Of a stretch of DNA of 64,000 nt, positions 17,345 through 25,854 are shown in pieces. A model generated the notes under the pieces. The model worked only from the letters and a program-made list of their open reading frames with translations, did no database searches and was not told the DNA's origin. Source of the DNA: CAYNHF01 sp964397045 (GTDB lineage: Bacteria; Actinomycetota; Acidimicrobiia; Spongiisociales; UBA5794); the NCBI GenBank assembly GCA_964397045.1, contig CAYNHF010000033.1, forward strand, positions 62,001 through 126,000, in the 5' to 3' direction. Numbering within the stretch: position 1 is the first letter of the stretch; every line of letters starts with the position of its first letter. The translations under genes and the position numbers were made by a program.

Positions 17345-19141
17345 CTACGGAGCATCAGCAGGGATTATCTCGGTCCACAGACCGCTGTAGTACTGGAATA
17401 CTCCCGTATTCCCCACATGCAGCGGGTCGCGGGCGTCAATGCCTGCAGCAAACGACACGATGACGTCATTCGCGTCGAACGTGGAACCATCGTGGAATGT
17501 CACGCCGGTGCGAAGCGCACAGGTCCATACGGTGGAATCCTCATTGGGCGCGCACTCTGTTGCGAGCCTCGGCTCGACGAACCCAGAGTCGATCGCGTAG
17601 CCGAGAAGCGGCTCGACGACCTGCTGACACGGAGCGAGCGACTCACCGTCGGTCTCGTCCGCGCAGTACAGGCTGATCGGCTCAGCGTTCTGCATGAAGA
17701 CGAGGGTTTCCTTGCCGGGGTTGTCCTTTGCGAACAAAGGAGCCCCGAACGGACGGAAGTGAGCGTTTTCGAGCGTCGCTAGCGCCGCCGATGCAGATGC
17801 ACCATGAGCGATCGGCACCATTGGCACCAGCTCCTTGATGGCGTTGTTGGCCGCCTCATAGATCGGTGCGGCCGTTGCCACGTCTCCGACAACCGCGCCT
17901 TGCTCGAGGAGGTCGTAGATCTCAGGGTACGGATCCCCAAATCCCTTGTACGCACGACCGAAGTGGAAGTCGAGGAAGTTGGTTACGTGCGGATAGTCCG
18001 CACCCCAACCCAGCAAGTACAAACCGTCGAGTCGACCATTGGTCGATTCGTCGATGAACTCGCCGGATTCCATCACGACAACCTCGGCGTCAATGTTGAG
18101 ATTCGCCTTCAGCTGGTTCTGGAACTCAACCGCCACGACTCCGGGCTCAGGCAGATACCCACGGAAGACGTCGCGGTAGTAGATGGTCGTAGAGAATCCG
18201 TCCGCGAGTCCGGCCTCTGCCAGCAGTGCCTTGGCAGCGTCGATGTCGAAGTCGTACCAAGCCTCCCCTTCACAACCGTTCTCAATCGAACAAGGTGTGA
18301 AGTGACTGGCAACCTCGGAACCCTCAGGGTAGAAGTTGTCGACGATCCGCTGCCGGTCGACGCCGAGCGCAATCGCTTGTCGCACCTTTGGGTCGCCAAA
18401 GACCGAGTCGGTCCGCGCGCCATCCGGGTCCACCACGTTGACCATTGCGAGGTACAACGTGTTCGGGTTCGCCACAGCAAGGAACTGCAACGACGGGTCA
18501 GACTGAACCGTTTCGAAGTCATCAGGGGCCAGGTTCGTGATCTGATCCACCGTCCCAGACTTCAGTTCCAACAGGCGCGCAGCCGCCTCTGACGCCCAGC
18601 GGAATACCAGCGTTTCATAGGGCGCAGGGTCTCCCCAGTAGTTGGGGTTTGCCTTGAAGATGACGCTGTCGCCACGCTGCCACGTTTCCAACATGAAGGG
18701 TCCAGTCCCGATCGGGTTCTCGAGCGGAGCCCCACCAGTTGCCACGAGATGCTCTTCAGGCTGGATGCCGAAAGGCGTGAATGCAGCGATCTGTGGGAAT
18801 GCAGGCTGCGGCTTACACAGATCGAACTGGACGGTGAACTCATCGACGGCAGTGACCGACTTGATGGTCCCTTGGTAGGTCTCCTCCGTCGCGTTTCCAT
18901 CCTCATCGGTTCCGGCATAGGTGAAGTCACATGTCTCGACTCCAACCGTCTTGCCTTCGAACCCCGGATCCGGTGGCGCCGGTGCGGTCGTGGTCGTCTC
19001 TGCTGATGCGCTCGTTGTTGTGGTCTCGCCAGTCGCGACTGTAGTGGTCGTGGTGGTGTCATCACTGTCGTCGTCGCCACACGCGGCAACGATCAACACG
19101 AACGCAAACAGAAACGCCAACAGTTTGTATGAACGTCTCAT
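17345..19141 (-). CDS. ABC transporter substrate-binding lipoprotein, family 5, apparently circularly permuted
   Basis: 598 aa from ATG 19141, with Shine-Dalgarno TAGGAGGAGGAAG. The start MRRSYKLLAFLFAFVLIVAACGDD is a type II signal peptide with a lipobox, then a Thr-rich linker (about residues 28-50). The motifs come in an unusual order. Elements normal for the middle of SBP family 5 come first: IKSVTAVDEFTVQFDL (about 90-105), GTGPFMLETW (about 145) and NPNYWGDP. Elements normal for the N-terminus come last: TLVFMQNAEPISL (about 475), VEPLLGY (about 508) and TGVTFHDGSTFDANDV (about 545-560). Besides the lipobox Cys, the mature part has 9 Cys, several in close pairs (SLYC/LAPC, TEC/WTC), likely disulfides. 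It delivers ligand to OppBCDF. A longer frame to 19315 is rejected. Confidence 0.85.
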   Translation of the reverse strand: MRRSYKLLAFLFAFVLIVAACGDDDSDDTTTTTTVATGETTTTSASAETTTTAPAPPDPGFEGKTVGVETCDFTYAGTDEDGNATEETYQGTIKSVTAVDEFTVQFDLCKPQPAFPQIAAFTPFGIQPEEHLVATGGAPLENPIGTGPFMLETWQRGDSVIFKANPNYWGDPAPYETLVFRWASEAAARLLELKSGTVDQITNLAPDDFETVQSDPSLQFLAVANPNTLYLAMVNVVDPDGARTDSVFGDPKVRQAIALGVDRQRIVDNFYPEGSEVASHFTPCSIENGCEGEAWYDFDIDAAKALLAEAGLADGFSTTIYYRDVFRGYLPEPGVVAVEFQNQLKANLNIDAEVVVMESGEFIDESTNGRLDGLYLLGWGADYPHVTNFLDFHFGRAYKGFGDPYPEIYDLLEQGAVVGDVATAAPIYEAANNAIKELVPMVPIAHGASASAALATLENAHFRPFGAPLFAKDNPGKETLVFMQNAEPISLYCADETDGESLAPCQQVVEPLLGYAIDSGFVEPRLATECAPNEDSTVWTCALRTGVTFHDGSTFDANDVIVSFAAGIDARDPLHVGNTGVFQYYSGLWTEIIPADAP

Positions 19142-19300
19142 CTGCGGCTTCCTCCTCCTAAATGGGGTCTCGCGGTCGGCAAGGCCCCGCATGCGCGCCA
19201 CCCTAGTCCCAGGTGCCACTAGGCGGTACCCGAATTCCCCCAGGAGCGATGCAGCAAGGTCGCTTCTGGCGTTCGGATTCTGAGGCGGTAGCGTGGGGTC

Positions 19301-20497
19301 ATGAGACATCTCCACGTGGTGAACGGACCCAATCTGAACCTCCTGGGGAGCAGGGAACCAGAGATCTACGGCACCGCAACCCTGGCAGACATCACAGCAG
19401 AACTCGAGGAATATGGCGCCAGATTCGATGTCACCATCTCAGCGTTCCAGTCCAACCACGAGGGCGCCATCATCGACGACCTCCAGGCGGTCGCGGCGTC
19501 GGCAGACGGCGTGATCCTCAACGCAGGAGCCCTGACCCACACCAGCTACGCCATCCACGACGCGATCGTCGCTACCGGGCTGCCCACGGTCGAGGTGCAC
19601 ATCTCGAACATCCATGCCAGAGAGGAGTGGAGGCGTGCGTCTGTGCTCGCCCCGGCCTGCATCCACACGATCTACGGACGCGGCACCCGCGGCTACCGGG
19701 ACGCCCTGAGCCACCTGGTACAACGCTCCGAATGGCCGCCGCAGACCATCGTGTACGCATCAGGCACCCACCACGTGGCCGACCTCCGCCTCCCCGACTC
19801 ACCAGGGCCGCATCCGGTTGCCGTGCTGATCCACGGTGGCTTCTGGCGTGACGTGTGGACCCGGGACCTGATGGACGCGATGGCAGTCGACCTCACCCGC
19901 CAGGGGTGGGCAACCTGGAACATCGAGTACCACAGGGTCGGCGCCGGCGGCGGCTGGCCGGAAACCCTCGAAGACGTTGCCGCCGCAATCGACACCCTCG
20001 CCTCCCTGGCCGTGACACACGAGTTGGACCTCGATCGCATCGTCACCATCGGCCACTCTGCCGGAGGGCACCTGGCACTATGGGCTGCGGCGCGGCGCTC
20101 CCTCGACCCCACCGCTCCCGGGTCGATTCCACAGGTGTCGGCCTCCGCCGCGGTAGGACTCGCACCGGTTGCGAATCTCGCCGCGGCTCACGCGAGGTCG
20201 TTGGGAGCGGACGCCGTCGAGGACTTCATGCGCCGCTCACCCACCGAGGGCCCTGAACGGTATGCCACCGCAGACCCTGCCTCGCTGTTGCCGCTCGGCG
20301 TACGGCAAGTGATCATCCACGGCGATGCAGACGACGAGGTGCCCGTCGAACTGAGCGAGACGTACGCCGGGCTCGCCGCAGACGCGGGGGATGCCGTTGC
20401 CTATCACGAACTGCGCGGGGTCGATCACTACGAGTTGATCGACCCGATGAGCGACGCCTGGTCGACGGTGGTGGCGGAACTCAACGAGCTGCGCTGA
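19301..20497 (+). CDS. aroQ: fusion of type II 3-dehydroquinate dehydratase (AroQ) and alpha/beta hydrolase
   Basis: 398 aa. Residues 1-145 are a full type II dehydroquinase: VNGPNLNLLGSREPEIYG with the catalytic Arg and Tyr, LNAGALTHTSYAIHDA, and VHISNIHAREEWR with the catalytic His. Shikimate pathway: 3-dehydroquinate to 3-dehydroshikimate. Residues about 150-398 are an alpha/beta hydrolase: oxyanion motif HGGFWRD, nucleophile elbow GHSAGGH, probable acid in HGDADDEVP and His in GVDHYELI. The HGGxW motif resembles BD-FAE/kynurenine-formamidase esterases. No stop or frameshift lies between the parts. The ATG follows TAGCGT by 6 nt (leaderless pattern). The hydrolase substrate is unknown. Confidence 0.85.
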   Translation: MRHLHVVNGPNLNLLGSREPEIYGTATLADITAELEEYGARFDVTISAFQSNHEGAIIDDLQAVAASADGVILNAGALTHTSYAIHDAIVATGLPTVEVHISNIHAREEWRRASVLAPACIHTIYGRGTRGYRDALSHLVQRSEWPPQTIVYASGTHHVADLRLPDSPGPHPVAVLIHGGFWRDVWTRDLMDAMAVDLTRQGWATWNIEYHRVGAGGGWPETLEDVAAAIDTLASLAVTHELDLDRIVTIGHSAGGHLALWAAARRSLDPTAPGSIPQVSASAAVGLAPVANLAAAHARSLGADAVEDFMRRSPTEGPERYATADPASLLPLGVRQVIIHGDADDEVPVELSETYAGLAADAGDAVAYHELRGVDHYELIDPMSDAWSTVVAELNELR

Positions 20498-20518
20498 AAC
20501 GACTAGCGGATCGGCGGC

Positions 20519-21721
20519 TCAGCGCGCTGCCAAGTCGATGAGCCGCTGCAGCCCCTCCTCGAGGTCCTCATCACCGAGCGCGAACGAGAATCGGGCGTAT
20601 CCGGGCGCACCGAACGGCTCACCCGGCACGATGGCGATCTGGATCTTGTCGAGCAACACACCGGCCAGTTCCATCGTGGTGGCCGCGAAGGCCCCATCGA
20701 GGCTGCGGTTGAGCATCCCCGTCATCTGTGGGAAGGCGTAGAAGGCACCCTCCGGCTCGAGACATTCGACCCCTTCGACCTCATTGAGCATCGTGTACAT
20801 CTTGCGCCGCCGCCGATCGAAAGCTGCCCGCATGGAGGCTACGTCGTCGAGTGGGCCGGTAACTGCGGCCAACGCGGCACGTTGCGACACATTCGCGACG
20901 TTCGAGGTCGTATGCGACTGAAGCCGGGCCGCGGCTCCCGCCACCTCAGGGGTTCCGATGAGCCAACCGACTCGCCAGCCCGTCATGGCGTACGTCTTTG
21001 CCACGCCGTTGACGATGACCGTGTTCGCCGCCGCTGCGGGGACTGCGGCCGGGAGTGAAGTGAACGGAACATCGCCGTAGACGAGGTGCTCGTAGATCTC
21101 GTCCGTGATCACCCAGATCCCGTGCTCGACCGCCCATTCACCGATGGCTCGTACCTCGTCCGCGGCGTACACGGCTCCGGTGGGATTCGAAGGAGATACA
21201 AAGATGAGTGCCTTGGTGCGCTCGGTGCGCGCTGCCTCGAGTTGATCAACCGACGTGCGGAAGCCGGACGTGTCGTCCGTCGGGATCACCACCGGGGTAC
21301 CGCCCGCCAAGGCAATCACCTCGGGATAGGTCACCCAATACGGGGAGGGCAGCAGCACTTCATCGCCGGGATCGATCGCCACTTGACACGCGGCGTACAC
21401 CGCGTGCTTTCCCCCATTGGTGATGACCACCTGGCCGGCATCGATGTCGAGTCCGGCGTCACGCAGGGTCTTGGCAGCCACCGCCTCCCGCAGTGCCGGG
21501 AGCCCGGCGGCGGGTGAGTAACGGTGGCTCTGCGGATCGCGCGCCGCCTCCACCGCGGCGTCCACGATGTGCTGCGGGGTTGGAAAATCTGGCTCGCCTG
21601 CGCCAAACCCGATCACGTGGGCGCCTGCGGCGCGAAGCTCATTCGCCCGATTGGTGATCTCCATCGTCGCCGAAGCAGTGACCTCTTGTGCTCGCTTGGA
21701 GAGCGAAGGACTGCCACCCAT
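20519..21721 (-). CDS. aspC: class I/II aminotransferase, probable aspartate aminotransferase
   Basis: 400 aa. Fold type I PLP enzyme: GFGAGEPDFPTPQHI near the N-terminus, SPYWVTYPE, SPSNPTGAVY, the TDEIYEHLVY strand with the PLP Asp, and the Schiff-base Lys in NGVAKTYAMTGWRVG. A conserved Arg for the substrate carboxylate sits near the C-terminus (YARFSFAL). This subgroup (AspB/AAT Ib gamma) transfers amino groups between aspartate or glutamate and oxo acids; some members accept prephenate. It is divergent from serC, with a 70-nt promoter region between them that holds a small CGGCCC-TTC-GGGCCG hairpin. Confidence 0.88.
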   Translation of the reverse strand: MGGSPSLSKRAQEVTASATMEITNRANELRAAGAHVIGFGAGEPDFPTPQHIVDAAVEAARDPQSHRYSPAAGLPALREAVAAKTLRDAGLDIDAGQVVITNGGKHAVYAACQVAIDPGDEVLLPSPYWVTYPEVIALAGGTPVVIPTDDTSGFRTSVDQLEAARTERTKALIFVSPSNPTGAVYAADEVRAIGEWAVEHGIWVITDEIYEHLVYGDVPFTSLPAAVPAAAANTVIVNGVAKTYAMTGWRVGWLIGTPEVAGAAARLQSHTTSNVANVSQRAALAAVTGPLDDVASMRAAFDRRRRKMYTMLNEVEGVECLEPEGAFYAFPQMTGMLNRSLDGAFAATTMELAGVLLDKIQIAIVPGEPFGAPGYARFSFALGDEDLEEGLQRLIDLAAR

Positions 21722-21791
21722 TGTTTACTACCCTCTCACCTGTCGGCCCTTCGGGCCGTTGTCCGCTCCAAGACCCTACCCAATCGAAGCT

Positions 21792-22916
21792 ATGGCACCG
21801 CCGCTCGACATCAAACTCCCGGCCGATTTGCTGCCGGAAGATGGCCGATTCGGGGCCGGACCGTCCAAGGTCCGACTGGAGGACGTAGCGCGCCTCGCGA
21901 ACCGGAAGAACTACCTCGGTACCAGTCACCGGCAAGAACCGGTCAGGTCCGTGGTTCGTCGCATCCGGGAGGGACTCAGCGAGTTGTATGCACTGCCGAA
22001 CGGCTATGAGGTGGTGTTGGGCCTGGGAGGTGCGACCGCATTTTGGGATGCCGCGGCCTTCTCGTTGATCGAACACAAGAGTCGCCACGCCGTCTTCGGT
22101 GAGTTCTCCGGGAAGTTCGCGTCTGTGGTCGGCGAAGCCACCCACCTCGAACCGCCGGACCAGGTGAGCGCGATCCCCGGCAGCCACCCGACGGTGACGG
22201 CCTCCGAGCACATCGACGCCTATGCGCTCACCCACAACGAGACTTCAACCGGAGTCACCATGCCGGTACTGCGCCCGGAAGGCAGCTCGGGAGTGGTGCT
22301 CGTGGACGGAACCTCGGCGGCAGGAGCGATCTCCGTAGACCCGGCCCAATTCGATGCCTACTACTTCTCCCCTCAGAAAGCCTTCGGATCGGAGGGCGGG
22401 CTGTGGCTGGCCATCATGTCGCCCGCCGCGATCGAGCGAACTGAGTTGATTGCCGCATCCCCGAGGTGGGTACCTCGCTTCCTGGACCTAGCCAACGCCG
22501 TCTCCAATTCGCGACAGGACCAGACCTACAACACCCCAGCGCTCACCACACTCGCTCTGTTGTGTGATCAGATCGACTGGGTCACCAGCCTGGGTGGCTT
22601 GCCAGCCGCCGCCGCCCGCAGCGCAGCCACATCAGAGTTGGTCTACGAATGGGCAGAATCGAGCGACTTCGCCTCGCCGTTCGTGGAGAATCGGGAGCAG
22701 CGCAGCCCGACCGTGGCCACGATCGACCTCGACTCCACCGTGGCGGCAGGCGACGTGGCGGGAGCTCTGCGCACCAACGGGATCGTCGACATCGAGGGCT
22801 ACCGCAAGCTGGGGCGCAATCAGCTTCGTATCGCCACTTTCCCTGCGATCGAGATCGCAGATGCAGACAGGCTGACCAGGGCGATCGACTTTGTGGCGGC
22901 GATCCTCACCGGGTGA
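21792..22916 (+). CDS. serC: phosphoserine aminotransferase, mycobacterial type
   Basis: 374 aa from the ATG at 21792. The start region (LPADLLPEDGRFGAGPSKVR) and the motif NYLGTSHRQEPV are typical of the actinobacterial SerC type. The PLP Lys is in YYFSPQKAFGSEGG, and the end has YRKLGRNQLRIATFPAIE. It makes O-phospho-L-serine from 3-phosphohydroxypyruvate in serine synthesis, and may also serve the pyridoxine route. The frame continues upstream to 21567 antisense to aspC, but that part is not conserved. Confidence 0.92.
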   Translation: MAPPLDIKLPADLLPEDGRFGAGPSKVRLEDVARLANRKNYLGTSHRQEPVRSVVRRIREGLSELYALPNGYEVVLGLGGATAFWDAAAFSLIEHKSRHAVFGEFSGKFASVVGEATHLEPPDQVSAIPGSHPTVTASEHIDAYALTHNETSTGVTMPVLRPEGSSGVVLVDGTSAAGAISVDPAQFDAYYFSPQKAFGSEGGLWLAIMSPAAIERTELIAASPRWVPRFLDLANAVSNSRQDQTYNTPALTTLALLCDQIDWVTSLGGLPAAAARSAATSELVYEWAESSDFASPFVENREQRSPTVATIDLDSTVAAGDVAGALRTNGIVDIEGYRKLGRNQLRIATFPAIEIADADRLTRAIDFVAAILTG

Positions 22917-22949
22917 CGCCCTTCCAATCCCGGGGGGTAAGGTGACGAG

Positions 22950-23498
22950 ATGCCGACCCAACTGTGGCGTCCGATCACCGGTCAAGGCCTCGAACGATGC
23001 GAACTCGAGACCACCGCGTCCGGCTATCGCATCGCAGGCACTGCGCTACGGGCGATCGAAGACGATCCCTACGAGATCCGGTATTCGATTCTCACCGATG
23101 CCCAGTGGGTGGTGTCCACGGTCGGAGCACACGTACAGGGTCCCGGTAACGACCGCAGGCTGGCCCTCGCCTCCGACGGCAACGGTGCATGGTCGGTCAC
23201 CGAGGAACCCGTTGTCGAGTTGTACGGAGCCACCGACGTCGAGCTCTCCTGGACACCCTCGGCTCACACGGTGGCCATCAAACGACTTGACCTGGGCGTG
23301 GGCGAGGCGGCAGACGCCACAGTCGTCGCGATCGGCTTCCCAAGCCACGACATCGAGCGCAAGACCCACCGCTATGAACGGATTGCCCTCCGGCGCTACC
23401 GATTCTCCACCGGTGCCTACCAGACCGACTTGGAGATCGACGAACACGGACTCATCGTCACCCAGCCGGGACGATGGATGTCGGTGCTCGCCCACTGA
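22950..23498 (+). CDS. putative glycolipid-binding domain protein
   Basis: 182 aa. Pattern of the putative glycolipid-binding family (PF06475): a Trp near the N-terminus, GLERCELETTASGYRIAG, then YSILTDAQWVV, GAWSVTEEP, the DVELSWTPSAHTVAIKRLDL segment and YRFSTGAYQTDLEIDEHGL at the end. No signal peptide, so it is probably cytosolic; the family function is not established. Start supported by TAAGGT at 22938-22943 and a 6-nt gap to ATG (leaderless pattern). Confidence 0.75.
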   Translation: MPTQLWRPITGQGLERCELETTASGYRIAGTALRAIEDDPYEIRYSILTDAQWVVSTVGAHVQGPGNDRRLALASDGNGAWSVTEEPVVELYGATDVELSWTPSAHTVAIKRLDLGVGEAADATVVAIGFPSHDIERKTHRYERIALRRYRFSTGAYQTDLEIDEHGLIVTQPGRWMSVLAH

Positions 23499-23520
23499 AT
23501 GGGTCCGGCAGTTGCCTCGC

Positions 23521-25170
23521 TCAAGCACCGTCTTCGAGGCGGGCCCGCACTGCGGCAACGAACTGCTCGGGTGGCAACGCACCTTCGAGCAGCGACCCCT
23601 GTCCATCCTGGATGAGAACGAATGAAGGCGTGGAGGAGATGATTCCGGTCGCGTCCGTGATATCTGCCAACACCCGCTGCACGGCTTCTCGCCCCCCGAA
23701 GCATGCCGAAAAGGCGGCGGCTTCAAGCCCCAATTCGCCGGCGAGAGCGACGAGTTCCGCGTCGGTATCCACGCCTGGCCCCGCCCATCTCGTCACCGTA
23801 GCGAACAACAGATCGTGCATCTCCCAGAATCTGCCCTGGTTGCCGGCGCATTCTGCGGCCACCGCGGCCGACAGAGCGCCCGGGTGGATCTCGAGCGGCA
23901 GGTGTTTGAACACCCACAACACCTCACCCGTGTCCACCAGCGCCTCGTCGATGATCGGCTGCGAACCCAGTGCGTGGTCCCGACAGAACGGGCACTCGAA
24001 ATCGCTGAACTCGATGACCACCAGTGGGGCCTCGATATTGCCCCGGTAGTAGTCACCGGCCAGGTTCATGCCGGAACGATCCGGATCCGGTTGGAGGCCC
24101 GCATCCCGATCCGCCCACGCGGGCAGCCCGGCTGTCTGGGGAGCTTCACCAGGCGCCGGCGCAGCTGCGGTCGCCGGTGGCGCAGTGCCGGACAGCAATG
24201 CATCGAGGTAGCCCTCAAAGGTGGCAACGGGTTGCGCTCCGACGAGCACGTGCTCTTCTCCGGATTCCTCCACGATGAACACGAAGCTCGGCGTTCCGTT
24301 GAAGCCGAGCGCCTGAGCAGCCGCCACCCCTTGCGAAATGGTCGCCTGCGCGGTGCGACCCGCGACACATGCCTCGTAGCCGGCCACCTCAACCCCCGCG
24401 TTCGCCGCCAGGGCGGCCAGGAAGTCGGCAGGGTCATCCAGACCGGTCCAGTCTGACTGCCTCGCAAAGATGGCATCGTGCATGGCCCAATACAGTTCGG
24501 CGCTTTGCTCGCCGGCACACCAGGCAGCCGCGTGTGCCGCCGGTGCCGTTGGATGGAGGGCCACGAGCGGAAAGTCGCGAAACACGAATCGAACATCGCC
24601 GGGGGCCACATACTGCTCGAGCAATGCAGGAACATTCTCGGCGGTGTAGCGACTGCAGAATGGACAGCCGTAGTCACTGTATTCGACCAGAGTCACCGCC
24701 GCGTCTGGGTTGCCACGATACGGATAGCCATCTTCGGTGAAGCCCACAGGGACCGAGCCTCCGCTCGTAGCCGCCTCACCGTCTGACTCCCCTGCCCCGC
24801 CTGCTGTGCTGATCGTTGTTTCGGGCGAGATCGCCGCCGCGAAGGTGTCGGCAAGGGCATCGACGTCCTCGCGCACTGCGGCAGTGTCGTTGCCGGTGCG
24901 CAGCACCGCGATCGCAAGCGCCACCTGAGCCGCAACGATCGCCACCAGCAACACCGCAAGCCAGATCGGGAGGCTTCGCGACCTGTTGCTGCCGCCGGCC
25001 GCGGCCGCACCAGCCGACGCTGCTTCGGGCAGCGGGTCCACGGGAGGAGAAGCCTCAGGTGCCGAGCTCTCGCGGTCGGCACCACCGGCCGCCAGGACCT
25101 CGCCAGACGTGGGTTCGGAAGCGTCGGCACTGCTCCTCCCCGCCGGGTCTTCCGGTTTGTCGCTCGTCAT
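23521..25170 (-). CDS. membrane-anchored protein with two DsbA/thioredoxin-like domains
   Basis: 549 aa from ATG 25170. A cytosolic Pro/Ala/Ser-rich region of about 65 residues leads into one membrane helix (LPIWLAVLLVAIVAAQVALAI), then two DsbA-type domains outside the membrane. Domain 1 has active site GCPFC after VTLVEYSDY; domain 2 has ECPFC after LVVIEFSDF. Each is followed by its own cis-Pro loop (GTPSFVFI and STPSFVLI). A Pro/Ala-rich linker separates them. They most likely oxidise or isomerise disulfides of exported proteins. Two active sites in one chain is unusual: most actinobacterial DsbA-like proteins have one. It is divergent from sixA. Confidence 0.82.
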   Translation of the reverse strand: MTSDKPEDPAGRSSADASEPTSGEVLAAGGADRESSAPEASPPVDPLPEAASAGAAAAGGSNRSRSLPIWLAVLLVAIVAAQVALAIAVLRTGNDTAAVREDVDALADTFAAAISPETTISTAGGAGESDGEAATSGGSVPVGFTEDGYPYRGNPDAAVTLVEYSDYGCPFCSRYTAENVPALLEQYVAPGDVRFVFRDFPLVALHPTAPAAHAAAWCAGEQSAELYWAMHDAIFARQSDWTGLDDPADFLAALAANAGVEVAGYEACVAGRTAQATISQGVAAAQALGFNGTPSFVFIVEESGEEHVLVGAQPVATFEGYLDALLSGTAPPATAAAPAPGEAPQTAGLPAWADRDAGLQPDPDRSGMNLAGDYYRGNIEAPLVVIEFSDFECPFCRDHALGSQPIIDEALVDTGEVLWVFKHLPLEIHPGALSAAVAAECAGNQGRFWEMHDLLFATVTRWAGPGVDTDAELVALAGELGLEAAAFSACFGGREAVQRVLADITDATGIISSTPSFVLIQDGQGSLLEGALPPEQFVAAVRARLEDGA

Positions 25171-25306
25171 CACCCACCACGATCGTTGCTGTTCGGCCTC
25201 ACCCAGAAAACCGAGCCTCACTCCTGCCATATCGCCCCGGGAGCGATGGACGCGAGGCTACCGCACCTGCCGGTATGTGAGCGGTTGCCGGAGTACGATT
25301 CACCGG

Positions 25307-25819
25307 ATGAAGCGTCTCATCATCTTCCGCCACGGCAAGTCCGATTGGCACGCCCCATCGAAGTCGGACCACGACCGTCCTCTCAACAAGCGCGGGCGAC
25401 GCAGTGCTGAGGCAATGGGGATTGCGCTTACCAACGCCAACCAGGCACCTCAGCACGTCATCTCCTCGAGTGCCACCCGTGCCTACGCCACAGCCGAAAT
25501 CGCCAGAACGGCAGGCGACTGGCCCTCGACCCTCGAGTTGACCGACCGTCTCTACGCCACGTCGGTCGATGGTGCCTTGCAGGTGGTAGCCGGAAGCGAC
25601 CCCGATATCGACCACCTGATGCTCGTCGGCCATGAGCCGACCTGGAGCGCCCTCGTAGCCCATCTGACCGGGGCCTCAGTTCAGGTCAAAACGGCAACTG
25701 TCGTCGCGATCGATTTGCTGATCAGCGGCTGGGCTGGAGCGGAGACCGCCCGGGGTGAGATCGTGTACGTGCTCCAACCGCGTCTGTTCACGTCGGCGGA
25801 CGTGCCGCCGATCGACTGA
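25307..25819 (+). CDS. sixA: SixA-type phosphohistidine phosphatase
   Basis: 170 aa from ATG 25307. Histidine phosphatase family: RHG at residues 8-10 (LIIFRHGKSDW) with the catalytic His, SSSATRAYATAE in the middle, and the second His in MLVGHEPTW. Size fits SixA, which removes phosphate from HPt-type or PTS histidines; in actinobacteria the partner is unclear. TACGAT lies 7 nt before the ATG (leaderless pattern). The region upstream is the divergent promoter shared with the DsbA-like gene. Confidence 0.85.
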   Translation: MKRLIIFRHGKSDWHAPSKSDHDRPLNKRGRRSAEAMGIALTNANQAPQHVISSSATRAYATAEIARTAGDWPSTLELTDRLYATSVDGALQVVAGSDPDIDHLMLVGHEPTWSALVAHLTGASVQVKTATVVAIDLLISGWAGAETARGEIVYVLQPRLFTSADVPPID

Positions 25820-25854
25820 CTCGCGGCGAACGCGCGACACCATAAGATGGTCCC

